A stretch of DNA of 64,000 nt, taken from assembly GCF_003148845.1 (NCBI RefSeq), contig NZ_QGHA01000005.1, positions 304,795 to 368,794 on the forward strand. The letters are read 5' to 3'. Below are positions 25,014 to 32,636 of this stretch, one piece after another (position 1 is the first letter of the stretch; every line of letters begins with the position of its first letter). A program made the translations under genes and the position numbers. The notes under the pieces are model-generated. The model ran no database searches. It saw only the letters and a list, made by a program, of their open reading frames with translations, and had not been told where the DNA came from. The DNA is from Mucilaginibacter oryzae (GTDB lineage: Bacteria; Bacteroidota; Bacteroidia; Sphingobacteriales; Sphingobacteriaceae).

Positions 25014-25682
25014 ATGATAGAAGTTGATCACGGCGAATTCGCCGACCCCTGGAGAGGACCTGTACCCATGACAGAAGCTCCCTGGATCCATGAAACAGCC
25101 ATCGTAAAAAACAGCCGCATGGGAGCCTGGACAACAGTTGGACAACGTTGTGAAGTTATAGCCAGCGATTTGATGGACTATGCTTATATGATACGCGATG
25201 CAGATGTGTTTAATGCCGAGGTAGGTAAATTTGCCAATATAGCCTCACATGTGCGCATCAACCCGGTTAACCACCCCATGTGGCGGGCCACATTACACCA
25301 TTTTACCTATCGTGCCAAATCGCACTTTATGGATAATGAAGATGACGACCACGATGAAGTTTCAAATTGGCGCAACAGTGCCCGTGTTATCATTGGTCCG
25401 GATGTATGGATTGGACATGCCGCCATTGTTATGCCGGGTGTTTCGGTGGGTACCGGCGCTATTATCGGCTCGGGATCGGTAGTTACCAAAGATGTAGCCG
25501 ATTACACTATTGTGGCGGGCAACCCGGCCCGCGTGATCCGCCGAAGGGTAACCGAAGATGTTGAAGCTGCTTTAAAACGTATTAAATGGTGGGATTGGAC
25601 CCGCGAAGAACTCATTGCCGGCATCAGCGATTTCAGGAAGCTGGATGCTGAGGCCTTCGCCAGGAAATATGATGTGATATAG
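25014..25682 (+). CDS. Left-handed beta-helix (hexapeptide) acyltransferase
   Basis: 222 residues. Repeated hexapeptides are clear: VIIGPDVWIGHAAIVMPG and VSVGTGAIIGSGSVVTKDV followed by YTIVAGNPARVIRRR, as in CatB-type acetyltransferases. The catalytic-type histidines lie in NHPMWRATLHHFTYRAKSHF. The overall pattern also matches the phosphonate-associated hexapeptide family that accompanies phosphonate degradation genes, but no such gene lies in this window. It trails the DUF5690 gene closely and is probably its operon partner. Confidence 0.85.
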   Translation: MIEVDHGEFADPWRGPVPMTEAPWIHETAIVKNSRMGAWTTVGQRCEVIASDLMDYAYMIRDADVFNAEVGKFANIASHVRINPVNHPMWRATLHHFTYRAKSHFMDNEDDDHDEVSNWRNSARVIIGPDVWIGHAAIVMPGVSVGTGAIIGSGSVVTKDVADYTIVAGNPARVIRRRVTEDVEAALKRIKWWDWTREELIAGISDFRKLDAEAFARKYDVI

Positions 25683-25761
25683 AAGCGGGTAGTAATTATA
25701 ACTCGTCATCCCGTATCCGGGCCGCGATCAGGCATGCCAGCGAATGCATCGCCATAATAAG

Positions 25762-25800
25762 CACAAAAGGGCTCTAATTTCCATCAGGGCTCTTTTTGTG
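25762..25800. terminator. Bidirectional terminator between convergent genes
   Basis: CACAAAA/TTTTTGTG outer arms and self-complementary AGGGCTCT arms (with two G-T pairs) enclose a 10-base loop. A-run and T-run flank it on both strands. It lies between the acyltransferase (+) and GH130 (-) genes. Confidence 0.65.
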
Positions 25801-25856
25801 ATTTTCTATGTTATTTCGCCTGTAAAGAATTCGTTTGAAACCAATTTAGGTGTTTT

Positions 25857-27014
25857 TTACTCATCAAGTTGGTCTGGCGGCGCCGGTTTAGCAGTATCAT
25901 AAACGGCAACTGCCACACGCGAATCCGCGCAGCCATAATATAAAAACCATTTGTTTTTAAAGTAAGCCATTCCTTCAATAAAAACCGTCCCGTTTACATA
26001 TTGGCCGCTTTTTTCAAAAGGGGCCATCGGGCGCAGAAATGGCAGATCAAGCCGGGTTACAAACTTTTGCGGATCCCGGGAGCTAAACAAGGCCTGGCCG
26101 GCACAGTAGGCGTTGGCGTTGAAGCGGGAGTCGCGGCCTTCAGAAGGTTTATTTTTGCCGTTATAAAATAGTATAACGCCGTTTTTAGTCATGATAGCCG
26201 GTGGGCCGCATTCGGTAAGATCGCTGTCAAAATAACCATCCCGCGGCGACATGAGTTCTTTTAATTCTCCTTTATCATCAACTACCGGTGCCCAATCAAC
26301 CAGGTTGGTTGATGTTGCGGCATATACATGATGTTCGCCCCAGTATAAAAAATACTTTCCGCCTGTTTTAATAATCACCTGCTTACCATGAACCACTTTG
26401 GTTAAGATAGAGGCCGATTTGCTGGCAATATTGAAAAACTTACCGTTGTAAGCTTTTTTAAATATCGGGCCATTTTTTTTCCAGTGGATGAGATCAGTAG
26501 AGGTAGCAACGCCCAAACGGGGCAGTTCCCGGTTCCACTCGGTATAAAATACTACGTAAGTGCCCTGAGGAGTTACGGCAACCCGCGGGTCCTCACAGCC
26601 GCCCGGCCATTCATACTTTTTGGCTACATCGTTGTCCGGATAAAGTACCGGAGTTTTCTTCCTAATAAAATGCAACCCATCGCTGCTTTCGGCATAACCA
26701 ACGCGGGATGTACGAAAGCCTATGTTGATGCCATAAAGATCTTCCGCACGATATAATACCACTATTTTGTTATTCTTTATGGTTGCGGCCGGGTTAAAAG
26801 TATCGTTGGCTTCCCATTGAACCTGCTTTTGGCTTATCGGGTCCGCAAATCTCGAGGTAGAGTCCGGTGAGATGATCGGGTTTAAATTTGCCGGGCGGAT
26901 AAAACCTCCAAACGCCCATTTAGGTAACACGTTTTTACCTGGCTGGGCAAAACAAACGCCGCTGCATAAAAGTAACAGCAGCATTGCTTTTAACTTCAAA
27001 TTTCTCAACATCAT
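25857..27014 (-). CDS. Secreted GH130-family glycosidase/phosphorylase
   Basis: 385 residues, five-bladed beta-propeller. A signal peptide ends near CFAQ (residue 24). Motifs of GH130: NDTFNPAA, LYRAED, GGCEDPRVAV with the presumed general acid D142, and TECGPPAI. GH130 enzymes cleave or phosphorolyse beta-mannosides. Export without a carbohydrate-binding SusC/D neighbour leaves the substrate open. The gene stands alone. Hydrolase versus phosphorylase cannot be decided, though periplasmic location and lack of free phosphate binding context favour a hydrolase. Confidence 0.83.
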   Translation of the reverse strand: MMLRNLKLKAMLLLLLCSGVCFAQPGKNVLPKWAFGGFIRPANLNPIISPDSTSRFADPISQKQVQWEANDTFNPAATIKNNKIVVLYRAEDLYGINIGFRTSRVGYAESSDGLHFIRKKTPVLYPDNDVAKKYEWPGGCEDPRVAVTPQGTYVVFYTEWNRELPRLGVATSTDLIHWKKNGPIFKKAYNGKFFNIASKSASILTKVVHGKQVIIKTGGKYFLYWGEHHVYAATSTNLVDWAPVVDDKGELKELMSPRDGYFDSDLTECGPPAIMTKNGVILFYNGKNKPSEGRDSRFNANAYCAGQALFSSRDPQKFVTRLDLPFLRPMAPFEKSGQYVNGTVFIEGMAYFKNKWFLYYGCADSRVAVAVYDTAKPAPPDQLDE

Positions 27015-27282
27015 AGCACCTTGAATAATTGGTTTGCAATTGGTAGTTTATCACTACTATCGGTGCGATAATATCGTTAAAAACATTGAAGATAAATGCG
27101 GTGCTACCTGTTATTTTAAAAAATAGATTTATAATTCATATAAACACACATTTATACTGATTATTAGCGATTTACAACCCACTATCGTTATGGATAACAA
27201 TTTGTTAACAAAATCATAAAAAAAGGAAAACTTTTGCTATTAAGTTATTCTATATTATTGTATAATACAACTCATACGCATT

Positions 27283-27498
27283 ATGACTAACTCAATATTA
27301 GAAATAACCGAAAACGAATACCTGATCAAATTAAACAGGAATAATTTCAACCTGTCGTTCATCAGGAGCTTGCTGAAACTTGTTGAAGTAGCCAATCCGT
27401 CGGAAGATACTTATTCTTTCCATACAGACAACTATGTTCAGCCATATCAAAACCACTCGGCTACTCCGGATTACTTCAGCGCTATTGAAGAAAAATAA
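27283..27498 (+). CDS. Small hypothetical protein
   Basis: 71 residues, not recognised. The first half LEITENEYLIKLNRNNFNLSFIRSLLKLVE looks like a beta hairpin followed by a helix, a pattern seen in small Bacteroidetes proteins accompanying toxin-antitoxin or regulatory loci, but no partner gene lies beside it. The ATG at 27283 follows an AT-rich leader, and a clear terminator starts at its stop codon, so it is a monocistronic real gene. Confidence 0.7.
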   Translation: MTNSILEITENEYLIKLNRNNFNLSFIRSLLKLVEVANPSEDTYSFHTDNYVQPYQNHSATPDYFSAIEEK

Positions 27499-27533
27499 AA
27501 GGGGCGCGGTTTTCGCGTCCCTTTTATTTTTTT
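27497..27533 (+). terminator. Intrinsic terminator of the small protein gene
   Basis: AAAAGGG-G-CGCG / CGCG-T-CCCTTTT stem with a GTTTT loop followed by ATTTTTTT. The stem starts within the stop codon. Confidence 0.85.
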
Positions 27534-27549
27534 ACTTCTTTCAGTTTTG

Positions 27550-28101
27550 TTAAAACTGGCGGTATCCACCCCTAACTACCTGTTGTTTATCCATTTGTGC
27601 CATCTGGCCTTTCATCATCTTTATTTGCTCGGTAAGCAATTTGTTCTTATCATCTTTTGATGCTTCTGATAATAACCGTGTTGCTTCACGTTTATCGCGC
27701 TTAGCCATCGCTATACCGGCAAGGCTCAATTTAGCCAGGGCTGTATTGTGCGACATTTTCATTCCCAATGATAAAGCTTTCTTGAAGTACTTCTCCGCTT
27801 TCATCGGCGCTTTACGCGATTCGATCAAACCGATTAACAGGTTATAATAACCATGCTGACTTTTATACAATTGTTTTTCATAATCGGTTATCTTCAATAA
27901 CCAGGCTTCGGCTTTAGCCGAATCTTCCTTCCTTAAAAAGTACTGGGCAATAATCATGTTCTCGTTAAAAAAGAAGCTTAACAGAATGATCCCGCCTAAA
28001 AACAAAACTAAAATGCCCCAGCCCCAAAAACCAAATGCACAAAGTGCAATAGCAGCTCCCATCACCACACAGGCAATAACTAACCGAACAATGTTTGACA
28101 T
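27550..28101 (-). CDS. Membrane-anchored TPR-like protein
   Basis: 183 residues. Two transmembrane helices at about 5-26 and 28-46 are followed by a helical domain with TPR-like pairs: YYNLLIGLIESRKAPMKAEK, YFKKALSLGM and LAKLSLAGIAMAKRDKREAT. Its topology suggests a membrane-bound scaffold with a cytoplasmic TPR part. The family is not otherwise recognised. It lies alone between the small protein gene and ung. Confidence 0.7.
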   Translation of the reverse strand: MSNIVRLVIACVVMGAAIALCAFGFWGWGILVLFLGGIILLSFFFNENMIIAQYFLRKEDSAKAEAWLLKITDYEKQLYKSQHGYYNLLIGLIESRKAPMKAEKYFKKALSLGMKMSHNTALAKLSLAGIAMAKRDKREATRLLSEASKDDKNKLLTEQIKMMKGQMAQMDKQQVVRGGYRQF

Positions 28102-28173
28102 AATTTGTGATACTATATATTAGCGCAAATATCTGTTTATTTGTACGCTAAACCAACATCTATATCAATATTT

Positions 28174-28848
28174 ATGGCGATTGCATTACCACCATCATGG
28201 CTCGAGGTTTTGGAGCAGGAATTTGACAAGCCCTACATGGTAAAACTAAGAGAATTTTTAAAAACCGAGCGCGACTCGGGACAGGTTGTATACCCCAAAA
28301 ACAGCGATATTTTTAACGCTTTCAATACCACCCATTTTGAGGATGTTAAAGTGGTGATATTAGGGCAGGACCCCTACCATGGCGCACATCAGGCGCACGG
28401 TTTATCCTTTTCCGTACAAAAAGGGATCGCCATTCCGCGTTCGCTCATGAATATCTATAAGGAATTGCAAAGCGATATCCCCGGCTTTACCCCTCCTGCT
28501 CACGGCAACCTCGAAGAATGGGCCAAACAGGGCGTACTATTATTAAATGCTACCTTAACGGTAAGGGCCGGCGCCCCGGGCTCGCACCAAAAACGCGGCT
28601 GGGAAGAATTTACCGATCACGTAATCAAAACCATATCCGATAAAAAGGAAGGTGTCGTATTCATACTATGGGGAGCCTTCGCCCAATCAAAAGCGGGATT
28701 GATTGATGAAAAGAAACATTTTATCATCCGCTCGGCGCACCCGTCGCCGTTCTCTGCTGACCGGGGCTTTTTCGGCAGCAAGCCTTTTTCAAAAACCAAT
28801 GAAATATTGAAAAAAGAGGGCAAGCAACCTATTGATTGGCAGATATAG
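28174..28848 (+). CDS. ung: Uracil-DNA glycosylase
   Basis: 224 residues from the ATG at 28174 (a TTG at 28141 would add 11 untypical residues). It removes uracil from DNA. Family 1 motifs are complete: the water-activating GQDPYHG, LLLNATLTVRAG and the DNA-intercalating HPSPFSADRGFFG. It is a single gene, ending before a nested palindrome and terminator. Confidence 0.97.
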   Translation: MAIALPPSWLEVLEQEFDKPYMVKLREFLKTERDSGQVVYPKNSDIFNAFNTTHFEDVKVVILGQDPYHGAHQAHGLSFSVQKGIAIPRSLMNIYKELQSDIPGFTPPAHGNLEEWAKQGVLLLNATLTVRAGAPGSHQKRGWEEFTDHVIKTISDKKEGVVFILWGAFAQSKAGLIDEKKHFIIRSAHPSPFSADRGFFGSKPFSKTNEILKKEGKQPIDWQI

Positions 28849-28963
28849 CCCCCCGGCCCCCTAAAGGGGGTGCTTAGCGCAAAAAAAGCCCGAATAAAAA
28901 AATTCGGGCTTTTTTTGACATCTTACCTATAAGCTCCCCCTTCAGGGGGCCGGGGGGCTGGGA
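28848..28963. repeat. Nested C-rich/G-rich palindromes around a terminator
   Basis: AGCCCCCCGGCCCCCTAAAG just after ung and its counterpart CTTCAGGGGGCCGGGGGGCT (about 28937-28957) form an outer inverted repeat. Each arm also contains a smaller CCCCCTAAAGGGGG-type palindrome. The terminator at 28881-28917 lies inside. This CCCCCTnAAGGGGG repeat is a familiar intergenic element in Bacteroidetes. Confidence 0.6.
28881..28917. terminator. Bidirectional terminator between ung and the Lrp gene
   Basis: Seven A's, GCCCGAAT, an A-rich loop, ATTCGGGC and seven T's: symmetric, so it can stop transcripts of ung (+) and of the Lrp-type gene (-). Confidence 0.9.
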
Positions 28964-28965
28964 GG

Positions 28966-29436
28966 CTAATATTCCAGCGGCACTATCGGTTCCTTTTTAC
29001 TGGTCGACATGATCATCATCGTTTGGAAAGTTTTAACTACGGTAATGCGGCTTATTTTTTCCATAATCAGTTGCTCGTAAGATTTAATGTCGCGAACATA
29101 CACTTTCAGCAAAAAATCGCACTGCCCGGTTACGTGGTGGCATTCTGTAACTTCTTTGATATTTTTTATCTCATCCAAAAAAGTCTGGATGGTGTTCTTT
29201 TGATGAAAATCGAGCGAAATCTGGATAAAGGTTTTGATCCCTAACCCTAATTTTTCCTCATCCACCAGTGCGTGGTAGCTTTTTATATATTCGGCATTCT
29301 CAAGTTTGCGCACGCGTTCAAGCGTTGGTGCAGGCGAAAGCCCTATCTCGTTAGATAGCTGGAGGTTGGTTATCCTTCCGTTTTCCTGTAAAATCTTGAG
29401 TATCTGTAGGTCTATTTTATCTAATTCAGCAGCCAT
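28966..29436 (-). CDS. Lrp/AsnC-family transcriptional regulator
   Basis: 156 residues from the ATG at 29436. The N-terminal winged helix reads LDKIDLQILKILQENGRITN and IGLSPAPTLERVRKLENA; the C-terminal RAM/AsnC domain ends with HHVTGQCDFLLKVYVRD. Such proteins form octamers that respond to amino acids. Divergence from mntR does not by itself imply that it controls the metal genes. A few TTG/ATG alternatives lie upstream; the conserved start is MAAELDK. Confidence 0.93.
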   Translation of the reverse strand: MAAELDKIDLQILKILQENGRITNLQLSNEIGLSPAPTLERVRKLENAEYIKSYHALVDEEKLGLGIKTFIQISLDFHQKNTIQTFLDEIKNIKEVTECHHVTGQCDFLLKVYVRDIKSYEQLIMEKISRITVVKTFQTMMIMSTSKKEPIVPLEY

Positions 29437-29528
29437 AGTTATTAGCAAATATAATCTTTTCCCCGATTTGCGAAATTTAATTTTTTGTGAAACTAATTAA
29501 GCAAAAACATATTTCTTAACGTTGAAAT

Positions 29529-29561
29529 TTTTAGATTAGTCTAAATTATTTATTAGATTTG
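29529..29561 (+). promoter_or_regulatory. Promoter and palindromic operator of mntR
   Basis: TAGATTTG at 29554-29561 is a perfect -7 box. The -33 region falls in TTTAGATTAGTCTAAA (29529-29545), which is a near-perfect palindrome of the kind bound by DtxR/MntR proteins. The operator overlaps the promoter, so the regulator encoded directly downstream probably represses its own transcription when metal is bound. The -7 box ends six bases before the ATG, so the mRNA may be nearly leaderless. Confidence 0.6.
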
Positions 29562-29566
29562 TTTAA

Positions 29567-30220
29567 ATGAATACATTAGCCGAGGAAAACTACCTGAAAG
29601 CCATCTACCATCTTACGGTAAATGATGGCAACGCTGGCACAAACAGTATCGCGTCTTCGCTAAACACCAAGGCTTCCTCGGTTACCGACATGCTCAAAAA
29701 GCTTGCTGATAAGGCTTTAATCAATTATATACCTTACCAGGGGGTAAGCCTGACGGCATCAGGGCAGAAAGTGGCGTTGGGCATTATCCGCAGGCACCGG
29801 TTGTGGGAATATTTTTTGGTAGAGAAACTCAACTTTAAATGGGATGAAGTGCATGACCTTGCCGAAGAGATGGAACATATCTCGTCGCAGCAGCTCATTG
29901 ACCGTTTGGACCAATTTATGGGCTACCCCAAACATGATCCGCATGGTGAACCGATACCCGATTGTGATGGCTATTTTAACCATGATGAGTTGAAGCTGGT
30001 TTCGGCGGCAGCCATCAATCAAACCGGGGTGATCTCGGGGGTTTGCGATCATAGCCCTTCATTTTTACAGTATCTCGATAAACAAGAGCTTAAAATTGGC
30101 AGCAGGATCACGGTAACGGATATTATAGATTACGACCATTCCGTAACCCTGCAGCTGAATAACAAAAAGATACATATTAGCTGCGAGGTGGCTAACAACA
30201 TACTGATAGCAAATGAATAA
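29567..30220 (+). CDS. mntR: DtxR/MntR-family metal-dependent repressor
   Basis: 217 residues. Winged helix LAEENYLKAIYHLTVNDG and SSVTDMLKKLADKALI; metal-binding dimerisation helix with RRHRLWEYFLVEKL, EEMEHISSQQLIDRLDQFMG and a HDPHGEPIP motif; a C-terminal FeoA/SH3-like domain (about 150-217). It senses Mn or Fe. The stop overlaps the next start by eight bases (30213-30220), so regulator and Nramp transporter form one operon. Confidence 0.94.
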   Translation: MNTLAEENYLKAIYHLTVNDGNAGTNSIASSLNTKASSVTDMLKKLADKALINYIPYQGVSLTASGQKVALGIIRRHRLWEYFLVEKLNFKWDEVHDLAEEMEHISSQQLIDRLDQFMGYPKHDPHGEPIPDCDGYFNHDELKLVSAAAINQTGVISGVCDHSPSFLQYLDKQELKIGSRITVTDIIDYDHSVTLQLNNKKIHISCEVANNILIANE

Positions 30221-32114
30221 CACCAATAACGAATCGTTAGGAAATGTACACGGTTCTGTAACTACCGAAAACAAAACCGGCTGGCGCAAATTAATGGCTT
30301 TTTTAGGCCCGGCCTACCTGGTTAGCGTTGGTTATATGGACCCGGGCAACTGGGCCACCGATATAGCCGGGGGCAGCGCCTTTGGTTATAAACTGATCTG
30401 GGTGCTGTTCGTATCCAACATGATAGCACTTTTACTGCAATCGCTGGCCGCCCGGTTAGGTATAGTGCGCGGACTCGATTTGGCACAAGCTTCAAAAAAC
30501 GCCTATCCGCGCTTCGTTAATTTCTGGCTGTACATATTAGCCCAGGTTGCCATTGTAGCCTGCGACCTGGCTGAAATTATCGGTATGGCTATCGGCTTAA
30601 AACTTTTGTTTAAATTACCCCTTATCTGGGGCGTAGCGCTCACTATTACCGATACCGTGCTGATGCTTTATTTAATGAATAAAGGCATGCGCAAACTGGA
30701 AAGCTTTATTATTTCTATGATATCTATAGTGGGGCTCTCATTTTTAGTGGAAATGTTCATTGTACATCCTGATGTGGTGGAAGTTGCCAAAGGTTTTATC
30801 CCCGGTAACCTGTTTAAGGGAGATAAAATGAGCCAGCAGATGCTTTATATAGCTATAGGCATAATAGGCGCTACGGTGATGCCTCACAACCTGTACCTGC
30901 ACTCTTCATTAGTACAAACCCGTAAAATAACCCGCACGGAAGAGGGTTTCCGTTCTGCCATAAAATTCAACCTGTTTGACACCGTCATAGCGCTTAACCT
31001 GGCATTTTTTGTAAACGCCGCTATACTAATTTTAGCTGCAAGCGCCTTTTTCAGAAATGGCTATTTCGAAGTTGCCGAAATACAGGATGCGTACAAATTA
31101 TTGGAGCACATTTTTGGCGCCATAGCCCCCACCCTTTTTGCCATAGCCCTGATAGCCTCAGGACAAAGTTCAACCATTACCGGTACACTTGCCGGGCAAA
31201 TCATTATGGAAGGGCATATCAATCTTCGTATCGAACCATGGCTGCGCCGCCTGCTTACACGCTTACTGGCTATAGTACCGGCCGTATTCACCATTGTTTA
31301 TTATGGCGAGGATGGACTGGGCAAGTTATTGATATTAAGCCAGGTAGTTCTGAGCCTGCAATTAGGTTTCGCGGTGATACCACTCATACACTTCACATCC
31401 GACAGGCGAAGAATGGGTAAATTCGCCATCAATAGTTTAACACGGATCTTATCATGGGCAAGCGCCCTGTTAATTGTAGCCCTGAATGCCAAATTGGTGT
31501 ACGAGCAAATTAGCGATTGGATAGGAGAAACATCTTCGCCGCTGCTCATCTATGCTATTGTTGTACCCATAGTAACCGGAATAGGCATCCTGCTTTTATA
31601 TGTATTTTTAAGACCATTACTATTTAAACATTACGACCGGCCTGCTTATGTGCCGCACGGCATTGCTAACGCCATTACCGAGCTTGATGCCATTACCTAT
31701 AATCATATCGGTATTACCATCGATTTTTCGAGCAATGATACCGAATGCCTGCGCCACGCCATTATGCAGGGCGGCAAAAGGGCTGCATATACCTTAATTC
31801 ACGTTGTGGAAACCGCCGGCGCACGATACTACGGAGGCCAGGTAATGGACAACGAAACACAGGTTGATTTTGATAACCTGGATAAATATGTATGCGCCCT
31901 TAAAAACCTTGGCTACACAGCCGATGGCCGGATAGGTTACGGAAACCCGGCAAACGCAATAGCCGAAATTGTAAAGAGTGAAAAGGTGGACTTTATTGTA
32001 ATGGGATCGCATGGGCATAAAGCTTTAAAAGATCTGATATTCGGCACAACGGTAAATTCGGTAAGGCATATGGTGAAGGTGCCGGTACTGGTGGTAAAGC
32101 CAACTTCAAACTAA
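30213..32114 (+). CDS. mntH: Nramp metal transporter fused to a universal stress protein domain
   Basis: 633 residues. Residues about 20-445 are an Nramp divalent-metal transporter: the metal-binding DPGN motif in SVGYMDPGNWATD and the MPHN motif in VMPHNLYLHSSL are intact, with 11 helices. Residues about 488-632 form a UspA domain: AITYNHIGITIDFSS, HAIMQGGKRA and VDFIVMGSHGHKALKDLIFG, the last being the nucleotide-binding loop. The fusion would place a nucleotide-sensing domain on the cytoplasmic side of a metal importer. It is translationally coupled to mntR. A Mn preference is inferred from the MntR partner; Fe transport is possible. Confidence 0.95.
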   Translation: MNNTNNESLGNVHGSVTTENKTGWRKLMAFLGPAYLVSVGYMDPGNWATDIAGGSAFGYKLIWVLFVSNMIALLLQSLAARLGIVRGLDLAQASKNAYPRFVNFWLYILAQVAIVACDLAEIIGMAIGLKLLFKLPLIWGVALTITDTVLMLYLMNKGMRKLESFIISMISIVGLSFLVEMFIVHPDVVEVAKGFIPGNLFKGDKMSQQMLYIAIGIIGATVMPHNLYLHSSLVQTRKITRTEEGFRSAIKFNLFDTVIALNLAFFVNAAILILAASAFFRNGYFEVAEIQDAYKLLEHIFGAIAPTLFAIALIASGQSSTITGTLAGQIIMEGHINLRIEPWLRRLLTRLLAIVPAVFTIVYYGEDGLGKLLILSQVVLSLQLGFAVIPLIHFTSDRRRMGKFAINSLTRILSWASALLIVALNAKLVYEQISDWIGETSSPLLIYAIVVPIVTGIGILLLYVFLRPLLFKHYDRPAYVPHGIANAITELDAITYNHIGITIDFSSNDTECLRHAIMQGGKRAAYTLIHVVETAGARYYGGQVMDNETQVDFDNLDKYVCALKNLGYTADGRIGYGNPANAIAEIVKSEKVDFIVMGSHGHKALKDLIFGTTVNSVRHMVKVPVLVVKPTSN

Positions 32115-32119
32115 TTTTG

Positions 32120-32127
32120 TAAGTTTG
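32120..32127 (+). promoter_or_regulatory. Possible -7 element of smpB
   Basis: TAAGTTTG fits TAnnTTTG exactly and lies 14 bases before the smpB ATG. No clear -33 TTTG is seen at 19-21 bases upstream, where the mntH gene ends. Confidence 0.4.
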
Positions 32128-32141
32128 CGGTTCAATTAATT

Positions 32142-32594
32142 ATGAGCCAGGATAACATCTACATAAAAAATAAAAAAGCTTACTTCGAGTACCATATCCT
32201 TGATAAGTACACAGCGGGCATACAGTTGCTGGGTACCGAGATCAAATCGATACGGCAGGGGAAAGCCAATATTAACGACGCCTTTTGCACTTTCATTAAT
32301 AACCAGCTATACGTACGTAACCTGCACATTTCCGAATATTCGTTCGGTTCATTCTACAACCACGAGGCCAAACGCGACAGGATACTTTTACTGAACAAAA
32401 AAGAACTTAAAAAGCTGCAAACAAGGGGCGAAGAAAAAGGGCTTACCATTGTACCGCTCGCGCTATTTATCAGCGAGCGCGGTTTCGCAAAACTGGAAAT
32501 AGGATTGGCACAGGGTAAAAAAACCTACGACAAGCGTGAAACCATGAAGGAGCGTGATACTAAAATTGAGCTGGATAGGGTAATGAAGAGGTAG
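32142..32594 (+). CDS. smpB: SsrA-binding protein
   Basis: 150 residues, the usual length. SmpB carries tmRNA to stalled ribosomes. Characteristic segments: IKNKKAYFEYHILDKYTAGI, GTEIKSIRQGKANINDAFC and LALFISERGFAKLEIGLAQG, with the basic C-terminal tail KKTYDKRETMKERD. The ssrA gene is not in the window. The gene converges with priA. Confidence 0.97.
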   Translation: MSQDNIYIKNKKAYFEYHILDKYTAGIQLLGTEIKSIRQGKANINDAFCTFINNQLYVRNLHISEYSFGSFYNHEAKRDRILLLNKKELKKLQTRGEEKGLTIVPLALFISERGFAKLEIGLAQGKKTYDKRETMKERDTKIELDRVMKR

Positions 32595-32636
32595 CCCCAT
32601 TTAATAAACTGTAATAGCCACTCTGGTCTGAAACCA

